From an uncultured Flavobacteriales bacterium (lineage in GTDB: Bacteria > Bacteroidota > Bacteroidia > Flavobacteriales > Crocinitomicaceae): a DNA stretch of 5,600 bases. This document shows, one piece after another, positions 1-5,165 of the stretch. The translations under genes were made by a program, and so were the position numbers. The notes under the pieces are model-generated. The model ran no database searches, had not been told where the DNA came from, and worked only from the letters and a program-made list of their open reading frames with translations. Position 1 is the stretch's first letter, and every line of letters begins with the position of its first letter. The stretch lies in assembly GCA_946479125.1 (NCBI GenBank), contig CAMLET010000242.1, forward strand, positions 1 to 5,600, in the 5' to 3' direction.

Positions 1-17
1 CGACGCTCTTCCGATCT
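1..17. other. Illumina TruSeq adapter remnant at contig end
   Basis: The first 17 bases, CGACGCTCTTCCGATCT, are identical to the 3' end of the Illumina TruSeq read-1 adapter; the reverse complement begins AGATCGGAAGAGC, the standard adapter-trimming string. Genomic sequence starts at 18. The minus-strand reading frame stays open through the adapter by chance, so a gene caller would add about five false residues to the truncated kinase. Confidence 0.97.
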
Positions 18-463
18 CCTGCAGTTCCTTTTTCAGACATTTTCCCATTATTGAGAACATCCTGATAGAACTTTTTCAATTCATCCTTATCCATTCCGTT
101 GATTTGAACCAACTTAGACTCTAAGTCTTCAGCGCTTTCAACATCAATATAATTTCCGGTTTGGATCACAAAGTTATCATCTTTCTTCGAAATCATGAAC
201 AAGGCTGATTTTACTTCAATACGTTCAATATTTCGTTCCGTCTCTTCAACGTCAATGTGATGATATAGATTCTGAAGACATTCCACCAAAACATTGAAAA
301 CTTTCTTCTTGGTCTTCGGCGATTCCTCCATGTAGTCCATTTTAGACTCCATAATGGATAAAACCGAGGTAAGTAATTCTGATGTAACTACACCTTTGAA
401 TGAGAGCAAAATGTTCTCTCTTTCCATCGTTTGGTATAGTTCAAAAATGTCGTTTTTTATCAT
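18..463 (-). CDS. SiaB-family protein kinase (DUF6272-like), C-terminus missing
   Basis: Minus-strand gene starting at ATG 463-461; 148 full codons are present before the adapter interrupts it. The protein starts MIKNDIFELYQTMERENILL and carries a helix with KKKVFNVLVECLQNLYHH (residues 52-69), which resembles the N-box of GHKL-type ATPases (E61, N65). The last residues, MSEKGTAG (142-149), look like the start of the glycine-rich ATP-lid that continues GLGL in this family. In Pseudomonas, SiaB is a kinase that phosphorylates the anti-sigma-antagonist-like protein SiaC in a partner-switching route to c-di-GMP and aggregation; Bacteroidota carry many relatives. From recalled family length about 35-40 residues are lost. 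Family assignment is from recognised motifs, not a search; substrate unknown. It is the only gene of this pathway in view, and it diverges from the methyltransferase operon. Confidence 0.72.
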
Positions 464-483
464 TCTTTTTGTGGAATGTGAAG

Positions 484-518
484 CAAATATAATAAACCTA
501 CTCAACTAGTTACGTCAA
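484..518 (-). promoter_or_regulatory. Bacteroidota-type promoter of the SiaB-like gene
   Basis: On the minus strand TATATTTG (484-491) matches the Bacteroidota -7 consensus TAnnTTTG exactly. A TTG (516-518, start of TTGACG) lies 24 bp upstream, slightly further than the usual 17-23. A run of nine A on this strand (524-532) lies just beyond it and could act as an UP-like element. The -7 box is 20 bp from the ATG at 463, implying a leader of roughly 15 nt. No clear Shine-Dalgarno site is seen. Confidence 0.6.
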
Positions 519-550
519 TGGTGTTTTTTTTTGAGTGGATGGTAAAACAC

Positions 551-655
551 GAGTGATGAATTGCGAGTTATGAGTTATGAGTGGTGAAATACGAGTTATT
601 AGTTACGAGTTATAAGTGATGATTTACAAGTGACGAGTTATGAATTACGAATTAT
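551..655 (+). repeat. Tandem array of 15 degenerate heptamers, consensus GAGTTAY
   Basis: This stretch divides into fifteen 7-bp units with no insertion or deletion: GAGTGAT, GAATTGC, GAGTTAT, GAGTTAT, GAGTGGT, GAAATAC, GAGTTAT, TAGTTAC, GAGTTAT, AAGTGAT, GATTTAC, AAGTGAC, GAGTTAT, GAATTAC, GAATTAT. Substitutions scatter over units while the period stays fixed. It occupies the spacer between two divergent genes. Seven is not a multiple of three, and no gene is proposed across it. Confidence 0.93.
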
Positions 656-665
656 GGACATCCAA

Positions 666-700
666 TCAACTCATAACTCTGAGCCCATAACTCGTAACTC
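666..700 (-). repeat. Inverted heptamer array, 5 units (RC of GAGTTAY)
   Basis: Five in-phase units on the plus strand, TCAACTC, ATAACTC, TGAGCCC, ATAACTC, GTAACTC, are the same word as the 551-655 array in the opposite orientation; the middle unit is strongly diverged. Ten bases separate the two arrays. Exact inverted matches include 12 bp (565-576 with 668-679) and 13 bp (601-613 with 687-699), so the arrays can pair as hairpin arms or cruciform. The array ends 12 bp before the -7 box of the methyltransferase gene. Confidence 0.9.
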
Positions 701-712
701 GATTTTGTTTTC

Positions 713-720
713 TATATTTG
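713..720 (+). promoter_or_regulatory. -7 promoter box (TATATTTG) of methyltransferase-ZIP operon
   Basis: TATATTTG matches TAnnTTTG exactly. Only five bases separate it from the ATG at 726, so transcription would be expected to start at or next to the start codon, giving a leaderless or near-leaderless mRNA. No TTG is found at the -33 distance; that place (about 690-696) is filled by the inverted heptamer array. Confidence 0.6.
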
Positions 721-725
721 CAACA

Positions 726-1469
726 ATGATGCATTTAAACGAGAAGTCGGATTGGTTTGCGAGTTGGTTCAATTCGCCTTACTACCATATTCTGTACAAA
801 AGCAGAGACGATAAAGAGGCAGAGGCGTTTATCGAAAAACTCTGTGCACATCTCCAAATTCCGGCAAGAACCCATATTCTTGATTTAGCTTGTGGAGCTG
901 GAAGACATGCTCGTGTACTTCATAGACTTGGTTTCAACGTAAGTGGTTGCGATTTATCCGCTAACAGCATTGAAGAAGCGAAAGCAAATTCAGATAAAGA
1001 GCTTGAGTTCTTTGTCCACGATATGCGCAATGCATTACCACAGAAATACGATGCAGTTTTCAATTTATTTACGAGCATTGGTTATTTCTGCGACTTAGAA
1101 GACAATCTTGAAGTTTTTGAAAGTGTCTTCAACGGTTTGAATGAAAACGGTTTGTTTGTCATCGATTTCATGAACTGCAACAAAATTATTCGTGAATTGA
1201 AGCCTCGACAAGAATTGGTTATAGAAGGAATTACTTTCCATATTAAGAAAGAGGTGAACAACGGAAGAATCGTAAAAACCATTGCTTTTGAAGATAAGGG
1301 CGAGTCTTATTTCTTCCAGGAAAAAGTTCAGGCTTTATCTTACGAGAACTTCCATGATCTACTTGGAAAAGCTGGTTTCGCTATCAAAGAGAAATTTGGC
1401 TCTTATCAACTTGACCAATTCGACATTGAGCAGTCGGATCGTTTAATCTTAATCTGCACAAATGAGTAG
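726..1469 (+). CDS. Class I SAM-dependent methyltransferase
   Basis: A 247-residue cytosolic protein with a Rossmann-type SAM-binding fold. Motif I is ILDLACGAGRH (51-61), which binds the methionine part of SAM. GCDLS (74-78) supplies the acidic residue (D76) that normally contacts the ribose, and VHDMRN (97-102) is the adenine-contact region. NLFTSIGYF (113-121) follows strand 4. The N-terminal signature DWFASWFNSPYYHILYKSRD (9-28) is typical of a methyltransferase-25-like group in Bacteroidota; the methyl acceptor is unknown. Start: ATG 726 (or the adjacent ATG 729) is preferred over an in-frame GTG at 630, because the extra 32 codons would translate the heptamer repeats and the -7 box at 713-720. 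The stop overlaps the start of the ZIP gene by 8 bp, so the two are probably translationally coupled. No functional link to metal transport is evident. Confidence 0.88.
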   Translation: MMHLNEKSDWFASWFNSPYYHILYKSRDDKEAEAFIEKLCAHLQIPARTHILDLACGAGRHARVLHRLGFNVSGCDLSANSIEEAKANSDKELEFFVHDMRNALPQKYDAVFNLFTSIGYFCDLEDNLEVFESVFNGLNENGLFVIDFMNCNKIIRELKPRQELVIEGITFHIKKEVNNGRIVKTIAFEDKGESYFFQEKVQALSYENFHDLLGKAGFAIKEKFGSYQLDQFDIEQSDRLILICTNE

Positions 1470-2199
1470 TTTAATTCTGAATACGGTTTATTTACTTGGT
1501 GCAGTTTGTTTAGGCGGACTTCTTGTTCAACTTCTTGAAAAAAAGAGCCAGAAGAAATTCATTAAACTTTCACTCGCATTCAGCGGCGGATTTTTATTGG
1601 CAATTGCTTTCACGCATTTCTTACCCGAACTTTACAGAACGAATGAACTTCAAACCGGAATCTGGATTTTAGTTGGTTTCCTTGTTCAGTTGTTTTTAGA
1701 ATATTTCTCAGGAGGTATTGAGCATGGACACATTCACGTTCACAAAGACCATAAGGTTCCGTACATGATGTTGCTTTCCTTAAGTGTTCATTCATTTATT
1801 GAAGGAATTCCACTGGCTGGAACAGATGCGCACACACATATTCATCACAATGTAGTTGGCGATCATCACAGTTCACTTTTGATCGGGATTATTCTGCACC
1901 AATTCCCGGTTGCAATTGCGTTAATGACCTTGTTGATTAAGTCGAAAATAAGCTTGAACAAAGCTTGGTTCTGGCTGTTGGTTTTCGGAGCAATGACGCC
2001 ACTTGGAATGTACAGCGGAATCGTTATCGACCAACATTCGGCAGCGCACTACATGGAAATTTTACTTTCTGTAGTAGTTGGTATGTTCCTACACATTTCC
2101 ACTACCATCATTTTCGAAACGAATGAAGATCACCGATTCAACTTATCGAAACTGGTTGCGATACTGATGGGAGTTGGATTGAGTTTTGGATTGATGTGA
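1462..2199 (+). CDS. ZIP-family metal (zinc/iron-type) transporter
   Basis: A 245-residue inner-membrane protein with about eight hydrophobic segments (roughly 5-25, 36-56, 64-82, 100-120, 138-160, 167-190, 197-218, 228-245). The ZIP signature is in segment 4, HSFIEG (110-115), with metal ligands H110 and E114. Segment 2 has the conserved HFLPEL (52-57). Two histidine-rich loops, EHGHIHVHKDHK (87-98) and HTHIHHNVVGDHH (124-136), probably collect or sense metal. Segment 5 reads HQFPVA (146-151): H146 and P149 are kept, but the acidic residues of the classical HExPxE motif are Q147 and A151. ZIP proteins usually import divalent metal down its gradient. The start ATG overlaps the end of the methyltransferase gene by 8 bp; the two form an operon. 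The metal cannot be told from sequence, and a subgroup with altered metal handling is possible. Confidence 0.88.
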   Translation: MSSLILNTVYLLGAVCLGGLLVQLLEKKSQKKFIKLSLAFSGGFLLAIAFTHFLPELYRTNELQTGIWILVGFLVQLFLEYFSGGIEHGHIHVHKDHKVPYMMLLSLSVHSFIEGIPLAGTDAHTHIHHNVVGDHHSSLLIGIILHQFPVAIALMTLLIKSKISLNKAWFWLLVFGAMTPLGMYSGIVIDQHSAAHYMEILLSVVVGMFLHISTTIIFETNEDHRFNLSKLVAILMGVGLSFGLM

Positions 2200-2219
2200 C
2201 TTCGACTCCGCTCAGTCAC
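2196..2219. repeat. REP-like palindrome overlapping the ZIP stop codon
   Basis: GTGACT (2196-2201) and AGTCAC (2214-2219) form a 6-bp inverted repeat around TCGACTCCGCTC; the ZIP stop TGA (2197-2199) is in the left arm. The core TTCGACTCCGCTCAG resembles a motif (CTGAGCGGAGTCGAA) that I recall as a frequent extragenic repeat in Bacteroidota drafts. A loosely related inverted end, CGAACTGACA (2271-2280), may mark the other side of an element of about 84 bp. No U-run follows, so it is not a classical terminator, though it may serve as one between the convergent genes. Confidence 0.45.
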
Positions 2220-2288
2220 CAAACCAAAAATCTGGTAGTTCTCGATAGTGCTCCATTACATTCCGCAACCCGAACTGACAGAAAATCC

Positions 2289-2323
2289 GCAACTCATAAC
2301 TCGTAACTGGTAACTCGTAACTC
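2289..2323 (-). repeat. Heptamer array, 5 units, abutting a stop codon
   Basis: In-phase units on the plus strand are GCAACTC, ATAACTC, GTAACTG, GTAACTC and GTAACTC, the same word and orientation as 666-700. The 13-mer CAACTCATAACTC is shared exactly (667-679 and 2290-2302). The array ends immediately next to the stop codon (2324-2326) of the substrate-binding-like gene, leaving no normal spacer. Confidence 0.92.
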
Positions 2324-3187
2324 CTAAACAAACAGTTTCTCTCGCCAATTCTCAGCGTTTTCTTCCGAAAGCAGGTTTAGTTTTTTCAGATAATGCGTTG
2401 TTTTCTCAAAGGCTAACGGATATTCAATTCCATTGTAATTCCATTCGGTTTGCGACAACCATTGTTTTACCTGATCCATTCGCAGATTGTAGCGCCATGA
2501 AATGACTTCAGCAGTATGTTTTGCGGTTTTCACTTTCTCTGCTCGTTGGTTCACAATGGAACACATTTCCTTTAGCAAATCGCCATGCTTTTCAATAATC
2601 TCTGTTCTTGCCGCAATTACAAAACACGGCCATGGAGTTACCACATCACCAACATGTCGGCATTTACCTTGTTCAACAAACGGAAAAGTGGTGAATCGTT
2701 CCCACAAAAAAGCTTGCGCTTCGTTGTTTTCCAAAGCCCACAATCCACCATAAATATCTCCGATAACATTGAACTTCAACTGATCCAGTTTCCAGTTTTC
2801 CTGATCAGCCATTACGTACGACATCAAGTGTGAACCTGAACCATAACGTGAAATCGCAAAAGTTCCGTTCTTTAGATCATCGTTTATCTGAATGGAAGAT
2901 TTTGTAGGAACATGAATTCCCCAATGCAAAGGCGAAACCACATAAACCTGAAGAATTTTAGCATCCAAACCTTCCAGAATCGCTTTCGTAATTCCTTCAG
3001 TAAGTAACACCGCAATGTCCAACGAACCCGTTTCCAAACCGCGAATCATTTGTCCTGTTCCACCAGTCATGTCTGACCAATGCAGATCCAATCCTGCTTT
3101 CTTGAAATTTCCTTCTTCAATAGCTAAACGCCATGGCAAGTTGAAGTGTTCCGGAACACCTCCAATCTTAAGTCCTACTGTATTCAT
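2324..3187 (-). CDS. Signal-less SsuA/NMT1-like substrate-binding-fold protein
   Basis: A 287-residue protein resembling the type II periplasmic binding fold of ABC importers for nitrate, sulfonates or thiamine precursors (SsuA/NMT1-like). Seen in order: VGLKIGGVPEHFNLPW (4-19) as first strand and ligand loop, AIEEGNFKKAGLDLHW (22-37), GGTGQMIRGLETGSLDIAVL (42-61) typical of the family's first lobe, then ISRYGSGSH (112-120), WALENNEAQAFLWE (150-163) and TPWPCFVIAAR (184-194). There is no N-terminal hydrophobic signal or lipoprotein cysteine, so it is predicted to stay in the cytosol. ATG 3187 is preferred; an in-frame ATG at 3208 would add only MTCNSVK, which is also no signal. The start lies 20 bp inside the end of the upstream exporter gene, so the two are co-transcribed and probably coupled. 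Ligand and role are unknown; it may be a ligand-binding or enzyme-like offshoot (as fungal THI5 is) instead of a transporter subunit. Confidence 0.75.
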   Translation of the reverse strand: MNTVGLKIGGVPEHFNLPWRLAIEEGNFKKAGLDLHWSDMTGGTGQMIRGLETGSLDIAVLLTEGITKAILEGLDAKILQVYVVSPLHWGIHVPTKSSIQINDDLKNGTFAISRYGSGSHLMSYVMADQENWKLDQLKFNVIGDIYGGLWALENNEAQAFLWERFTTFPFVEQGKCRHVGDVVTPWPCFVIAARTEIIEKHGDLLKEMCSIVNQRAEKVKTAKHTAEVISWRYNLRMDQVKQWLSQTEWNYNGIEYPLAFEKTTHYLKKLNLLSEENAENWREKLFV

Positions 3188-4952
3188 CTTTACTGAATTG
3201 CATGTCAAATAATCGCTTGTAGTAGCCGTTATGTTGCAGTAGTTCGTTGTGTGAGCCCGATTCCATGATTTGTCCTTTATCTAAAACAACAATGGTATCT
3301 GCAGCTTTTATGGTCGATAAACGGTGAGCAATAACAATGGATGTTCTGCCTTTCGTTAATTCTTGAGTAGCTTTTTGAATCATTACTTCCGATTCACTGT
3401 CGACGCTCGAAGTAGCTTCATCCAGAATCAAAATGTGTGGATTGTAAACATACGCTCGAATGAAAGCAAGCAGTTGTCGCTGTCCCACAGATAAAATTCC
3501 ACCGCGCTCCCCTACTACAAAATCGTAGCCACCAGGAAGCTTTTCGATGAAATCGTGTGCTCCAACAATTTTGGATGAAGCAATTACTTGTTCTCTGGTA
3601 ATTTCTTCGTTTCCTAAAGTAATATTGTTGTGAATGGAATCTGAAAACAGAAACACATCCTGAAGAACGATGGCAATGTTTTTTCGAAGTACTTCCAGAT
3701 CAATTTCACGAAGTTCGGTATCACCAACTCGAATTTCACCTTTTTGGTATTCGTAAAATCGACCAAGCAAATTGACGATCGAAGTTTTTCCAGCACCGGT
3801 TGCACCAACAAACGCCACCATTTTTCCTTCAGGAATGGTGAGATTAATATCTTTCAAAACCCATTGTTCATCTACATAAGCAAACGACACATCTTTCAAG
3901 GTAATAGGAGCCTGGAAATTACAATCGGTAACGTTTCCGGCATCTTGCTGATGTTCAACTGTATCTATTGCTTCGAGTACTCGTTCAGCACGCACTATTC
4001 CGCGTTGAAGAATATTGAAATTGTCCGCCATTTGTCGGATTGGACGATAAACCATTTGAATGTAAAGCGTGAACGTGGTTACTTGTCCGTAATATGCCGC
4101 CGTATTCTCAAACTTCACATTTCCAGTTTTCATTGCTACCCAAACGATGAGAAAAGCAATGGAAAGTGAACTTAATATTTCTACTACGGGAAAGAAAACA
4201 GAATACGCCCAAATTGCATTAATGTGCGCCGTTCTGTGTTGACGATTCACTTCTTCAAACGCCTCCATTTCTTTCTTTTCACGGTTGAACAACTGAACAA
4301 TGCTCATTCCTGTGATTCGTTCCTGAATAAAGGTATTTAACTTTGCTACAGCGCTGCTTTCCTGCTTAAACGACTTATGCAATGCTTTAGCGAAAATTCG
4401 TGTTGCAATAATGAGCAGTGGAATTGGTGCAAGACATAAAATGGACAAATACCAATCCTGAATAAACATATATGTTAGTATGAAAATCAGCATAAGCAAT
4501 TGACCAAAGATTTCGATCAAACCGGATGAGAACACATCAGAAATAGCCTCGATATCAGAGACAACACGCGTTACCAGATTTCCAACCGGTGTTTTATCAA
4601 AGTATTTCATTCTGAATTGCGTAAGGTGAGTGAACACCTTCACACGCATGTCGCGAATGACCTTTTGGGCAAAAAGATTGGAAAAATAGGAACTTGTAAA
4701 CTGTAAAACCGCTTCCAAAAGCAGCATTGAACTGATGACAAGCAACCAAAATGCAAATTGCTCATGACTTCTGGTTTTGTCATCGATCACATATTTTTGG
4801 AATACTTGTCCGATTAACGTTGGACGATACGTAGCAACCAGTGCAAAGCTCAACGTTCCCAGAAAGGCAAATACAAGGAGCCATTTATAAGGCTTTGCAA
4901 ATGAAAGTAAACGAACAAATACTTTGGATCGACTTCCAGCTTTCTGTGTCAT
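3168..4952 (-). CDS. ABC exporter with fused membrane and ATPase domains (MsbA/MdlB-like)
   Basis: A 594-residue inner-membrane half-transporter that should work as a homodimer or heterodimer. The N-terminal part (about 1-320) has six membrane helices, with SFAKPYKWLL near the start and the coupling region RMKYFDKTPVGNLVTRVVSD (114-133). The ATPase domain starts near 350: A-loop tyrosine Y359, Walker A GATGAGKTS (383-391, K389), Q-loop Q431, signature LSVGQ (487-491), Walker B ILILDEATSSVD (507-518, E512), H-loop H543 in IAHRLS. All catalytic residues are present. The signature has V instead of the usual second G (LSGGQ), as I recall being common in Bacteroidota relatives. Substrate is not readable: lipid, peptide or drug export are all possible. 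Promoter with -7 box at 4957-4964; stop overlaps the next gene by 20 bp. Confidence 0.92.
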   Translation of the reverse strand: MTQKAGSRSKVFVRLLSFAKPYKWLLVFAFLGTLSFALVATYRPTLIGQVFQKYVIDDKTRSHEQFAFWLLVISSMLLLEAVLQFTSSYFSNLFAQKVIRDMRVKVFTHLTQFRMKYFDKTPVGNLVTRVVSDIEAISDVFSSGLIEIFGQLLMLIFILTYMFIQDWYLSILCLAPIPLLIIATRIFAKALHKSFKQESSAVAKLNTFIQERITGMSIVQLFNREKKEMEAFEEVNRQHRTAHINAIWAYSVFFPVVEILSSLSIAFLIVWVAMKTGNVKFENTAAYYGQVTTFTLYIQMVYRPIRQMADNFNILQRGIVRAERVLEAIDTVEHQQDAGNVTDCNFQAPITLKDVSFAYVDEQWVLKDINLTIPEGKMVAFVGATGAGKTSIVNLLGRFYEYQKGEIRVGDTELREIDLEVLRKNIAIVLQDVFLFSDSIHNNITLGNEEITREQVIASSKIVGAHDFIEKLPGGYDFVVGERGGILSVGQRQLLAFIRAYVYNPHILILDEATSSVDSESEVMIQKATQELTKGRTSIVIAHRLSTIKAADTIVVLDKGQIMESGSHNELLQHNGYYKRLFDMQFSKDEYSRT

Positions 4953-4956
4953 AGTA

Positions 4957-4985
4957 CAAAGTTAACTATTAAGACTAAAGACAAA
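4957..4985 (-). promoter_or_regulatory. Promoter of the exporter operon (TTTG-N17-TAACTTTG)
   Basis: On the minus strand TAACTTTG (4957-4964) fits TAnnTTTG exactly and a TTTG (4982-4985) stands 17 bp upstream, the expected spacing for Bacteroidota -33/-7 promoters. Only four bases separate the -7 box from the ATG at 4952, so the message should be leaderless or nearly so. The -33 element lies inside the AAGASNA heptamer array. Confidence 0.68.
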
Positions 4986-5005
4986 AGAGGAAAGAGGAAA
5001 GACTT
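4971..5005 (+). repeat. Second heptamer family, 5 units, consensus AAGASNA
   Basis: In-phase 7-bp units: AAGACTA, AAGACAA, AAGAGGA, AAGAGGA, AAGACTT. The word is unrelated to GAGTTAY but the period and unit number equal those of the short GAGTTAY arrays. The tract is almost purely purine on the plus strand and lies in the divergent spacer between the exporter operon and upp, overlapping the exporter's -33 element. Purine-rich tracts can look periodic by chance, so confidence is lower than for the GAGTTAY arrays. Confidence 0.65.
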
Positions 5006-5028
5006 TGAGAAAATAGACGGGCACAATG

Positions 5029-5065
5029 TCCAGATTCTAGACATCCAGTTTCAAGAAATCCAACA
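5029..5065 (+). repeat. Possible third heptamer family (TCYAGAN), degenerate
   Basis: Reads as TCCAGAT, TCTAGAC, (A) TCCAGTT, TCAAGAA, (A) TCCAACA, with two single-base slips. The first three units agree well, the last two poorly. It sits 23 bp after the AAGASNA array, in the same divergent spacer. Confidence 0.35.
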
Positions 5066-5165
5066 AGCGTTAAAATTGGAGTAAACATTTCAGGAATCAT
5101 TTTCAAATCTGATTAATTTCTCTTTCTTTGTATAACGTCAATTCGGCGACCTCAAAGTTTACACT

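Noticed and set aside
19..24. PstI site CTGCAG next to the adapter, suggesting a restriction-based library.
   Set aside because: A PstI-cut end would begin TGCAG at the junction; here two extra genomic bases precede it, so the site is probably coincidental.
551..700. CRISPR array.
   Set aside because: Units are contiguous 7-mers with no spacers of 25-45 bp and no cas gene is nearby.
630..725. Upstream GTG start for the methyltransferase, adding 32 residues.
   Set aside because: The extension translates the heptamer arrays and the -7 promoter box, and lacks the family N-terminus, which begins near MHLNEKSDWF.
2223..2236. Short hairpin ACCA-AAAATC-TGGT as intrinsic terminator.
   Set aside because: The 4-bp stem is too weak and no U-run follows on either strand.
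2502..2833. Plus-strand open frames opposite the binding-protein-like gene.
   Set aside because: They lie antisense to a well-supported gene, show low-complexity or cysteine-rich translations and no recognisable domain.
3744..4169. 141-codon plus-strand open frame within the exporter gene.
   Set aside because: It is opposite to the exporter's ATPase and last membrane segments, whose motifs are intact; no family resemblance is seen.
2324..4952. A complete ABC importer (binding protein plus permease plus ATPase).
   Set aside because: The ABC protein is a fused exporter-type half-transporter and the binding protein has no signal peptide, so the two do not make a standard importer.
5095..5114. 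AATCA/TGATT inverted repeat upstream of upp as an operator.
   Set aside because: Five AT-rich base pairs with a 10-base loop are expected by chance here.
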